Assembly: GCA_015486685.1 (NCBI GenBank) | Contig: WFRC01000067.1 | Span: 1 to 15,701, forward strand | Reading direction: 5' to 3' | Source: Caldifarciminota bacterium | Lineage (GTDB): Bacteria; Hydrothermota; UBA3072; WFRC01 | Length of the DNA stretch: 15,701 nt | Shown: in pieces, positions 6,759-13,015 of the stretch | How the letters are laid out: each line of letters starts with the position of its first letter | Position numbering within the stretch: the stretch's first letter is position 1 | The notes under the pieces: model-generated | The model's database searches: none | Told to the model about the DNA's origin: nothing | The model's input: only the letters and a program-made list of their open reading frames with translations | Translations under genes and position numbers: made by a program

Positions 6759-7916
6759 TTACCACATCTGCTCCTTCGCAGATTTAATCAATTTTTTAGC
6801 CCTTTTAATACCATCTTTTGCATATTTTTTCCACCTTTCACTCTTTGCTATATTTATTGCCTTCTGATAATTTGAAATGCCTATGTTAAATTTTGCTTTG
6901 GCTTTTCTAAATTCCTGCTTTTTCATATATTTTACTATTCCTAATTCAACATAATAGTCTCCCCAAAAACATTGCAGAATCTCATCCTTAGGAGAAATTT
7001 TTTCTGCTGCTCTCAGATATTTTTTTGCTGCCGAGAAGTTCCTTGTTTCAAATATTGACATATTGATTAAAAGGTAATATGGAGATGGGTTGGTTGGTTC
7101 AAGGCTGTCTGCCATTAGATATTGTGCTTCTGCCAATTTATATTTTTTCAATCCTTCATAGCATTGTCCCAATTTTATATGAGATGTGATATGACTTGGC
7201 ATTATTGAAAGCACATATTGAAATTCCCGGGAAGCCCTGAGATATTTTTTTGCATCAAGATACGCATCTCCCAATTTTTGTCTTACGGTGAAATCTTTGG
7301 GATACATCTTTTTTACTTCTTCGAGGAGTCCAATAGCCTTTCCTGGCATTCCTGCTTCTCCATAAGTTCTGCCAAGCCTGAATGCAATATTTATATTGTC
7401 AGGTGCAAGATTATGTGCCTTTTCGTAATATTGGACAGCAGTGGTATAATTTTTAATATTTTCCCAATAATTCCCATAAGCATCCCATGCATCTGCCTTA
7501 TCAGGATTTTTCATTACAAGTGTTTTATATAGTGCTCCTGCTGCATCAAATCTTCCCTCTTTTTGATAAAGTTTCCCCAGTGCGATATAAGGTTTAGTAC
7601 TATTTGGTGCATTTTTCAAAATTTCTTTATAAGTTTGTTCCGCTTCTCCGTACTGTTTTAATGATTCATAAGATTTCCCCAATCCAACATACGCATCTAC
7701 AAATGTAGGGCTATCTGCAACTGCTTTTTTAAAGTTCACAATCGCATCCTTATAATTTCTAATTTTTAAGTACTCATATCCAAACTCATAGTATTTCTTA
7801 GATGTGCTAACCCTATTTTTGGGCTTTTGGGTTGGGGTAGTCTTTTTTACTGCCTGCGTAGAGGTGCAGGAAGTAAACAAAATTGCAAATGAGAGGAAAA
7901 ATAATAACCTTTTCAT
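6759..7916 (-). CDS. TPR-repeat lipoprotein
   Basis: 385 aa with signal peptide MKRLLFFLSFAILFTSC; Cys17 is the likely lipidated residue, though Phe at -3 is a weak lipobox. From about residue 39 to 310 there are eight tandem tetratricopeptide repeats, nearly all exactly 34 residues long, each with the W/Y-G-A-F-Y-A-P pattern (for example AIVNFKKAVADSP and AVQYYEKAHNLAP). A Lys-rich helical tail follows. TPRs are protein-protein docking platforms; a periplasmic assembly or scaffold role beside an Omp85 protein is inference. The ATG at 7916 is chosen over an upstream one at 8045 because AAGGAGA lies 4 nt before it and a signal peptide follows; the longer version would run far into the preceding gene. 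Confidence 0.88.
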   Translation of the reverse strand: MKRLLFFLSFAILFTSCTSTQAVKKTTPTQKPKNRVSTSKKYYEFGYEYLKIRNYKDAIVNFKKAVADSPTFVDAYVGLGKSYESLKQYGEAEQTYKEILKNAPNSTKPYIALGKLYQKEGRFDAAGALYKTLVMKNPDKADAWDAYGNYWENIKNYTTAVQYYEKAHNLAPDNINIAFRLGRTYGEAGMPGKAIGLLEEVKKMYPKDFTVRQKLGDAYLDAKKYLRASREFQYVLSIMPSHITSHIKLGQCYEGLKKYKLAEAQYLMADSLEPTNPSPYYLLINMSIFETRNFSAAKKYLRAAEKISPKDEILQCFWGDYYVELGIVKYMKKQEFRKAKAKFNIGISNYQKAINIAKSERWKKYAKDGIKRAKKLIKSAKEQMW

Positions 7917-7917
7917 T

Positions 7918-9282
7918 TTATCTCCTTCTTCTTCTTTTTTTCTTCTTTGGCTCAGGCTTTTGTATGCGTTGAGGTCGGGTTGATAACATTGTATTTGAGG
8001 CATCTTTTGCCCTTGCCATAACGAAAAATGTAATTGTTGAATCATTTGTTGTATAAACAGGCCCCCACGAGAAGGATTCTTTCACCATTTTATCCCATCC
8101 ATTTTCATAGTTTACCGTGAGTATTATATCTGTTTTATCAAAGTCATTTGCCTTAGCCTTTATTGAATAGCCACCGGGTATTTCCTGCACATAAGGTCCC
8201 TGACTGAATCGCGATGTAAAATCTACCCATACAGGTAAATTATTGAACTTTTCATTTAGGTCTCCTGTGGGAATGACACCTGTCTTATGAATTTCTGCTG
8301 ATACAATATCTTTTATCCTGTGGAGATTATCCTGGGCAAATAATACCAAATTTGCATTAATGGCACTTTCCCTTTCATATTTGAGATACTGGATTAGTAT
8401 ATTAATTGACTTCGGAAGTTTCCCCTTAATGACTACAATATATTTGTAAAATGACATTTGTCCTTCTAATTTCCTGTATTCACTGATTAGATTATCAATT
8501 TCTCCAATACTTTCCTGAACATTTGCATCTTTTATCTTTTTTAGTTTGGTTTTAACCGCATCCATTTCATCTTCCGGAACGGGCAGGTCTTCTCTTCTGA
8601 TTTTTATATTCCCTTTCCTGATTTTCTTATATCCGCTAAATGTGGTCTTAATATTGTCCAGTATAGGAGATATTACATTTAAGAGTGTATCATCAACAGC
8701 GTTAATTGCATCTTTTAAGGATTGCAGCGCCCTATCTATGCCTGCCTCTTTTGTATCAAGGGCATCTGACAGTGATTTTTCCTTATCCTTTGGGTTAATT
8801 TCTCCTAATATTGCATCAATCTTTTTGAGATTTTCAATAGGCGTCGCTGATGATTTTTTCTTTAAACCCTTTTTGAGTTCTAAACTGTATATCTTCAGGA
8901 TGCTGTCCGAAGGAACAAGGTACACATTTACCTTTGCGGCGAATGCAGAATCGGCAAACAACAGTCTTCTTTTAAGTTCAGATAGGATTCCCTGAACCTG
9001 GTCAACCTCGTTTTGGGCTGCCATAACCTTCATTGACAACTTTGGGATATTATCACCATCATGGATAATCTCTTTTGAATAATAACTTCTTAAATATTTT
9101 TTTAAGTCTGCTCCATCGGGCGGATATCCACCTTTATCGTAACCATAGGCTTGAATCGTATTTCTTATTCTTATAAGGGCTTTATTCGCTTTCATAATAT
9201 ATGCTTCATCCTTAAATGTGCCCTTTGCTCCACAACCTGCAATAAAAAGAATTCCGAGTAAAATAAAGCATTTTTTCAACAT
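7918..9282 (-). CDS. Predicted lipoprotein with helical domain and polybasic tail
   Basis: 454 aa; family not recognised. Signal peptide MLKKCFILLGILFIAGC with a good lipobox (I-A-G-C, Cys17). Residues after it include ALIRIRNTIQAYGYDKGGYPPD, split here as a helix followed by YDKGGYP, like the post-helix region of type II pseudopilins. The middle (about 60-300) is charged and mainly helical, possibly coiled coil; a beta-rich end (about 345-425) follows. The last residues are PEPKKKK plus five Arg. The start at 9282 has GAAGGGG about 5 nt upstream; an earlier ATG would translate the tRNA. The stop is one base before the TPR gene ATG, so the two lipoproteins are tightly coupled. A shared envelope role is likely but unproven. 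Confidence 0.8.
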   Translation of the reverse strand: MLKKCFILLGILFIAGCGAKGTFKDEAYIMKANKALIRIRNTIQAYGYDKGGYPPDGADLKKYLRSYYSKEIIHDGDNIPKLSMKVMAAQNEVDQVQGILSELKRRLLFADSAFAAKVNVYLVPSDSILKIYSLELKKGLKKKSSATPIENLKKIDAILGEINPKDKEKSLSDALDTKEAGIDRALQSLKDAINAVDDTLLNVISPILDNIKTTFSGYKKIRKGNIKIRREDLPVPEDEMDAVKTKLKKIKDANVQESIGEIDNLISEYRKLEGQMSFYKYIVVIKGKLPKSINILIQYLKYERESAINANLVLFAQDNLHRIKDIVSAEIHKTGVIPTGDLNEKFNNLPVWVDFTSRFSQGPYVQEIPGGYSIKAKANDFDKTDIILTVNYENGWDKMVKESFSWGPVYTTNDSTITFFVMARAKDASNTMLSTRPQRIQKPEPKKKKRRRRR

Positions 9283-9302
9283 ATAAACCCCTTCTATCAA
9301 TC

Positions 9303-9375
9303 TGGAGCCGACGGGATTCGAACCCGTGACCTTCTGACTGCCAGTCAGATGCGCTTCCAACTGTGCTACGGCCCC
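9303..9375 (-). tRNA. tRNA-Ala (anticodon GGC)
   Basis: A 73-nt cloverleaf: 7-bp acceptor stem GGGGCCG/CGGCTCC with the G3-U70 pair that marks alanine tRNAs, anticodon stem TCTGA/TCAGA around loop CTGGCAG (anticodon GGC), variable AGGTC, T arm ACGGG-TTCGAAT-CCCGT and discriminator A. CCA is not encoded. The D stem GCAC/GCGC has an A12-C23 mismatch where U12-A23 is usual. The downstream lipoprotein ATG is only 20 bp beyond the 3' end. Confidence 0.95.
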
Positions 9376-9384
9376 TTATATTCT

Positions 9385-9414
9385 TATATATATCATTAAA
9401 TTTGGATTTGTCAA
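9385..9414 (-). promoter_or_regulatory. Promoter of tRNA-Ala (and probably the lipoprotein operon)
   Basis: On the minus strand TTGACA (9409-9414) is followed, after 16 or 18 bp, by TATATA (9387-9392 or 9385-9390), placing transcription start a few bases before the tRNA 5' end. No other promoter fits between tRNA-Ala and the lipoprotein gene. Confidence 0.75.
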
Positions 9415-9454
9415 GTTTTTTCCATAAATTTTTTAAAGGCAGGTATTTTTATAC

Positions 9455-9482
9455 TTGACTTTTCCAGAGATTTTTTTATAAT
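9455..9482 (+). promoter_or_regulatory. Promoter of tRNA-Asn
   Basis: TTGACT (9455-9460), a 16-bp spacer and a perfect TATAAT (9477-9482) lie 10 bp upstream of the tRNA-Asn 5' end. It is divergent from the tRNA-Ala promoter, with about 40 bp between the two -35 boxes. Confidence 0.85.
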
Positions 9483-9492
9483 AGCACATCAC

Positions 9493-9565
9493 TCCTCGGT
9501 AGCTCAATTGGTAGAGCGTCTGACTGTTAATCAGGTGGTCGCAGGTTCGAGTCCTGCCCGGGGAG
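9493..9565 (+). tRNA. tRNA-Asn (anticodon GTT)
   Basis: A 73-nt cloverleaf: acceptor TCCTCGG/CCGGGGA with one T-G wobble, D arm GCTC/GAGC, anticodon arm TCTGA-CTGTTAA-TCAGG with anticodon GTT, variable TGGTC, T arm GCAGG-TTCGAGT-CCTGC and discriminator G. CCA is not encoded. Confidence 0.96.
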
Positions 9566-9590
9566 CTTAGATTTTAATGGACTCGCAGAT

Positions 9591-9683
9591 ATGATTAATC
9601 CCTACAATAAAAGACATAAACCTCTTTGTTCTTGCGGTGGAGAATTAGAACGAAAATTTCCTGAATATGGGATTCCGAAATAA
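9591..9683 (+). other. Short open frame with a CxCGG motif, possible gene remnant
   Basis: A 30-residue frame (MINPYNKRHKPLCSCGGELE..., ending GIPK) directly downstream of tRNA-Asn. It has Cys-Ser-Cys-Gly-Gly like half a zinc ribbon, no SD, and its frame is open back into the tRNA. It is either chance or the leftover of a larger gene next to a tRNA 3' end, a common integration site. The rest of 9566-9773 holds no gene; 9690-9727 is rich in GTTAGC/GGTAAGCG words like those of the repeat spacers. Confidence 0.2.
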
Positions 9684-9773
9684 TGAAGATTTTACGCTGT
9701 TGTGCTGGTTAGCAGGTGGTAAGCGTTTTTATCAGATTTTTTTAATTTTTATAACTGAACTGAAAATTTTTTA

Positions 9774-9801
9774 TTGACATTTTTTATTATTTTTATATCT
9801 T
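9774..9801 (+). promoter_or_regulatory. Likely promoter for the zinc-ribbon/macrodomain/transglutaminase/ABC operon
   Basis: TTGACA (9774-9779), a 16-bp AT-rich spacer and TATCTT (9796-9801), followed by a start site near 9808. The TTG that could serve as start codon for the longest frame here is part of this -35 box. Confidence 0.6.
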
Positions 9802-9812
9802 TAACAGTATTA

Positions 9813-10064
9813 ATAGAAGTAGAGCATAAATGGGATGTAAATTTAGAGGAGGCGAAGGAGATTCAGATGAAATTAAGAGAAAGGGCGGTAATTGCTCCAC
9901 TTAATAAAAAGATTACCTCTGTTTACATTTCCCCGGGACACAAGATAAATTTTGAAGATGCCAGGAAGGTGATTTTGAAACTTATTGAGCAACACAAAAT
10001 TCCTGAACTTCTTCGGATTTCTGACAAATGGTCAGGAAAATTAAAAAAACACTTAAAACCTTAA
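9813..10064 (+). pseudogene. Endonuclease V remnant with in-frame loss of the catalytic core
   Basis: Endonuclease V nicks next to deoxyinosine in DNA (inosine in RNA for some members). The first part, EHKWDVNLEEAKEIQMKLRE, reads like the family N-terminus (W-D-L..EEA..Q..LR). Twelve or so residues later the frame continues as SVYISPGHKINFEDARKVIL... and IPE..R, the family C-terminus (SPGH, IPEPTR). The homologous stretch is 83 residues against about 220 in the family, so roughly 140 core residues, including the acidic metal-binding sites, are missing, with the junction near 9897-9920. No ATG precedes it: ATA at 9813 stands where an ATG would fit, and the only upstream start, TTG 9774, lies in the -35 box. 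There is no SD. Decay is likely, although no stop interrupts the frame. Confidence 0.7.
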
Positions 10065-10078
10065 AAAGGGAGGTGGCA

Positions 10079-10315
10079 GTGGAAGAAAAATTTCCAAGAT
10101 GCTTAAAGTGTGGCAAAGGGGTGCTTGTTCCCCTTTCGGATTATGGCAGACATGGCTCATCCATTATGTATAAGGCATGGGTATGCACCAATCCAAGTTG
10201 TGGTTTTCACATCAGGATAGACAACGGTGAGGTAAGTTTTGGCTCCTATATTGGGGAAACCCAGAAACACACCAGAGAAAGGGAGAAAAAATTCTCATCA
10301 GGAGACTATGATTGA
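10079..10315 (+). CDS. Small zinc-ribbon protein
   Basis: 78 aa with GTG start, chosen because GGGAGG lies 4-5 nt before it and 14 bp after the preceding stop; an in-frame ATG at 10028 lacks an SD and would overlap the endonuclease V remnant. Cys8-x2-Cys11 and Cys36-x4-Cys41 (CLKCG and CTNPSCG) form a likely treble-clef or ribbon zinc site, with an aromatic W34 and basic R24-H25 between. The charged C-terminus looks flexible. The specific family is not recognised; nucleic-acid or protein binding is possible. It overlaps the macrodomain gene by 8 bp (ATGATTGA), so the two are coupled. Confidence 0.75.
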   Translation: MEEKFPRCLKCGKGVLVPLSDYGRHGSSIMYKAWVCTNPSCGFHIRIDNGEVSFGSYIGETQKHTREREKKFSSGDYD

Positions 10316-10805
10316 AGTAATTCAGGGAGATATAACTGAGGTTAAGGTTGATGCTATTGTAAATGCGGCAAACAACCATCTCTGGATGGGTGGAGGAGTA
10401 GCAGGTGCAATAAGAAGGAAAGGCGGAATTGAAATTGAAATGGAGGCTGTAAGTAAGGGGCCTATACCTGTTGGTAAGATAGTTATTACAAAGGCTGGGA
10501 AATTACCTGCAAAATGGGTAATACACGCCGTTGTTATGGAACAGGATTTAATTACATCAAGGGAATATATAAAAGAGGCAACCAAAAATAGCATCCTGAA
10601 AGCCTGTGGAAGGAAGATTTCATCTATCGCCTTTCCTGCGCTTGGAACGGGGGTCGGCGGATTCCCTTATAGAGAAGCAGCAAAAGCGATGAAAGAAGGG
10701 ATTGAAGAGACAATAAGTAAAGATTGTTCTATAAAGAAGATCATCTTTGTTCTTTATGATAAGGAGGCTTATGATGCATTCAAAAAAGAAATCCAGGAAA
10801 GGTAA
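10308..10805 (+). CDS. Macro domain protein (ADP-ribose binding/hydrolase type)
   Basis: 165 aa, essentially a single macro domain. MIEVIQGDITEVKVDAIVNA opens the fold; NAANNHLWMGGGVAGAI near 19-35 is the ADP-ribose loop with the conserved Asn pair and triple Gly; VGKIVITKAGKLPAKWVIHAV is the central strand region; FPALGTGVGGFP near 111-122 is the second phosphate-binding loop. Macro domains bind ADP-ribose, and many remove it from proteins or nucleic acids or hydrolyse O-acetyl-ADP-ribose; which applies here cannot be read from sequence. Start ATG 10308 has GGAG 3 nt upstream and overlaps the zinc-ribbon gene by 8 bp; the longer upstream start would add 23 residues read from that gene. The 3' end overlaps the next gene by 32 bp. 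Confidence 0.93.
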   Translation: MIEVIQGDITEVKVDAIVNAANNHLWMGGGVAGAIRRKGGIEIEMEAVSKGPIPVGKIVITKAGKLPAKWVIHAVVMEQDLITSREYIKEATKNSILKACGRKISSIAFPALGTGVGGFPYREAAKAMKEGIEETISKDCSIKKIIFVLYDKEAYDAFKKEIQER

Positions 10806-12189
10806 ATTTCTTTTCTCGCTTTCTATATTTTTTCTTGCACTATTTCTCGTAATTTTTTACTATACAAGGTCAAATACAAATAATTTACCACAGAAAATTG
10901 TTTTTCCAAAGGGAAAGGCAGAGTACCTTGGAATTTATCTGAAAGGATACAAAGTAGGATATACAGGCTCAATGGTTCAACCTACGGAAACAGGGTATCG
11001 TATATTTTCTAAAACATATATGAAAATGAGTCCAATGGGAAATCAGGTAAATGAGGTAACAAGTGTACTAAAGGCAGAGGCATCTAAAAATTATTCATTG
11101 AAAAAGTTCTATTTTGATTTTGCTTCGGGAGAGCATAAATTAAGGTCAAAGGGCACAGTAGTTGGGAAAAAACTTATGGTAGATGTTTATACAGAAGGGA
11201 AAAAGAGGTCAATGGAACTCCCCTTAAAATATGGATTTATACCCGCTACGCTTGAAGGCATTGTTGAAACGGGTAAGACAGGTAAATTTGATTATTTTGA
11301 CCCCTCTATGCAATCTATGTTTGAAATCACAATAAAAAAACTCGGGAAAGAGGTAATAGACAGCCTTGAAGCAGTGAAATATAGTGTGCGTTTAACAAAT
11401 ATTGACATTCTTTTCTGGGTAGATATGAAAGGGAATTTAATTAGAGAAGAATCGCCTATTGGGCTTGTGATGAAGAGAGAATCCGAGAAAGAGGCAAAAA
11501 AACTTGAGAATAAGGGATTTAAACTCTTTGAATCTTATGCAGTTGGAAGCGGAAAGTATATAGAAAACCCCAGGGAAGTAAATATGTTAAAGGTTGTAAT
11601 TGGTAATGTAAGTTTAAAAGGATTATCTATACAGGATGACCGACAGCACTTGAAGGGTGATACACTCATTATTCGCACCACATACCCGAAATCCAGGTAT
11701 AAGATGCCTGACAGTTTAAGAAAATTCTTATCTTCAACACCCTTTATCCCTGCGGATGATAAGGAAGTAATAGACCTTGCAAGAAAGATTGTAGGAAATT
11801 CAAAAAACTGGGAAGCCGTAAAGAAAATTGTAAATTATTTGTATATAAATATCAAAAAGGTGCCTACATTTTCCATCCCGAATGCCCTTGATGTAATTCA
11901 TACAAAGGAAGGGGACTGCAACGAGCATGCAGCACTATTTGTCGCACTTGCAAGGAGCATTGGTATACCTGCGAAGGTGAATGTAGGGCTTGTTTATGTG
12001 GGGGGTGAATTTTATTACCATGCGTGGACATCTGTATATCTTGGTAGATGGGTGGATGTAGACCCTACATTTGGGCAAACACCAGCAGATGCAACGCATA
12101 TAAAACTTGAGCAGGGGAATTTTGCTCACCAGGCAAAACTTTATCAGATTATTGGAAGAATAAAGGTAAAAGTCCTGAAATATGATTGA
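10774..12189 (+). CDS. Membrane-anchored transglutaminase-like protein
   Basis: 471 aa. A basic N-terminus (HSKKKSRKGK) precedes one hydrophobic helix (about 12-30), so the rest probably lies in the periplasm. Residues about 35-290 form a large beta-rich domain of unrecognised family. The transglutaminase-like core follows at about 320-440: Cys382 in GDCNEH, His416 in YYHAW and Asp430 in VDVDPTF form the papain-like triad. Such bacterial proteins are usually peptidases or cross-linking enzymes; the substrate is unknown. Two ATGs follow AAGGAGG (10761-10767); the second, 6 nt from it, is chosen, the first (10771) being only 3 nt away. It starts within the macrodomain gene, and its stop overlaps the ABC ATPase start by 8 bp. 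Confidence 0.88.
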   Translation: MHSKKKSRKGKFLFSLSIFFLALFLVIFYYTRSNTNNLPQKIVFPKGKAEYLGIYLKGYKVGYTGSMVQPTETGYRIFSKTYMKMSPMGNQVNEVTSVLKAEASKNYSLKKFYFDFASGEHKLRSKGTVVGKKLMVDVYTEGKKRSMELPLKYGFIPATLEGIVETGKTGKFDYFDPSMQSMFEITIKKLGKEVIDSLEAVKYSVRLTNIDILFWVDMKGNLIREESPIGLVMKRESEKEAKKLENKGFKLFESYAVGSGKYIENPREVNMLKVVIGNVSLKGLSIQDDRQHLKGDTLIIRTTYPKSRYKMPDSLRKFLSSTPFIPADDKEVIDLARKIVGNSKNWEAVKKIVNYLYINIKKVPTFSIPNALDVIHTKEGDCNEHAALFVALARSIGIPAKVNVGLVYVGGEFYYHAWTSVYLGRWVDVDPTFGQTPADATHIKLEQGNFAHQAKLYQIIGRIKVKVLKYD

Positions 12190-12949
12190 ATATTCCCATC
12201 TTATAAAGGATTTTGGGAATAAAAGGGCTGTGGATAATTTAACGGTATCTATCGGGAATGAACTCTTTTCTCTATTAGGACCAAACGGTGCAGGTAAAAC
12301 TACAACCCTGAAGATGACAGCAGGGATTATGAAGCCTACATCAGGAAAAATACATATAAATGGAACAGATATCAATCTTCATCCCGAGGAGGCAAAATCC
12401 ATAATTTCCTTTATTCCCGACCAGCCATTTTCATATCCTGAACTCTCAGGTAGAGAATTTATATATTTTGTGGGCAGAATTTTCAGAATGAATAAAGAAG
12501 ATATTGAAAAAAATACCGCAAAAATGATTAAAAGCTTAGAGATTGATGATTGGATAGATTTGCCCTGCAAAGAATACTCCCATGGTATGCTCCAGAAGGT
12601 AATGTTTACTCAGGCTTTCATCCATAATCCGAAGGTAATTATCATTGATGAACCTATGGTAGGTCTTGACCCCAGAAGTGGAAAAATCATAAAAGGAATT
12701 TTAAGGGAAGAGATAAAACAGGGTAAAACTGTGTTGATGTCTACACACTCGCTTTATCTCGCAGAGGAAATTTCTGATAGAATTGGCATTATAAATAAAG
12801 GAAAGTTGATTGCCTGTGATACTATTGATAAGCTCAGAAAAAAATTCAAGATGGAAGGTAAAAGCCTTGAAGATATATATTTTGAAATTACAGGAGAAGA
12901 AAATCGGGGTCAGTCTTACAAATTACAAAACTCGGGCAAGTTCTTTTGA
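12182..12949 (+). CDS. ABC transporter ATP-binding protein (ABC-2 type)
   Basis: 255 aa nucleotide-binding subunit. Walker A GPNGAGKT at 33-40, Q-loop Gln81, signature YSHGMLQK at 132-139 (SHGM variant of LSGGQ), Walker B VIIIDEP at 152-158 with D-loop GLDP, and switch His189 in STHS. The ending SLEDIYFEITGEE is the usual tail of ATPases that pair with ABC-2 export permeases. The permease normally follows, but only 66 bp of non-coding sequence separate this gene from the convergent obg gene, so its partner must be elsewhere or lost. The start overlaps the transglutaminase-like gene by the same ATGATTGA as the zinc-ribbon/macrodomain junction. The residues after the conserved tail (about 240-255) look like read-through into degraded sequence. 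Confidence 0.93.
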   Translation: MIEYSHLIKDFGNKRAVDNLTVSIGNELFSLLGPNGAGKTTTLKMTAGIMKPTSGKIHINGTDINLHPEEAKSIISFIPDQPFSYPELSGREFIYFVGRIFRMNKEDIEKNTAKMIKSLEIDDWIDLPCKEYSHGMLQKVMFTQAFIHNPKVIIIDEPMVGLDPRSGKIIKGILREEIKQGKTVLMSTHSLYLAEEISDRIGIINKGKLIACDTIDKLRKKFKMEGKSLEDIYFEITGEENRGQSYKLQNSGKFF

Positions 12950-13015
12950 CTTTTATAGTTCACAACCAGGATTCACATTTTAATTTTTTTAACTTATACA
13001 CTCATTTTTAGGAAC

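Noticed and set aside
7917..8045. Longer start for the TPR protein at 8045
   Set aside because: It lies inside the lipoprotein coding end and would bury the signal peptide at residue 44.
8546..8995. 149-aa plus-strand frame inside the lipoprotein gene
   Set aside because: Shadow of the minus-strand gene; Ser/Phe-rich composition is the usual antisense signature.
9283..9360. Longer start for the lipoprotein, adding residues such as GSQKVTGSNPVGSR
   Set aside because: This is the tRNA-Ala gene read as protein. The start at 9282 has an SD and begins a signal peptide.
9813..10805. New DNA-repair or defence island (endonuclease V, zinc ribbon, macrodomain)
   Set aside because: The endonuclease V has lost its catalytic core and no other defence gene is present; only the coupled genes themselves are reported.
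12950..13015. Shared terminator between the ABC ATPase and obg
   Set aside because: There are T-rich stretches but no stem I could fold with confidence.
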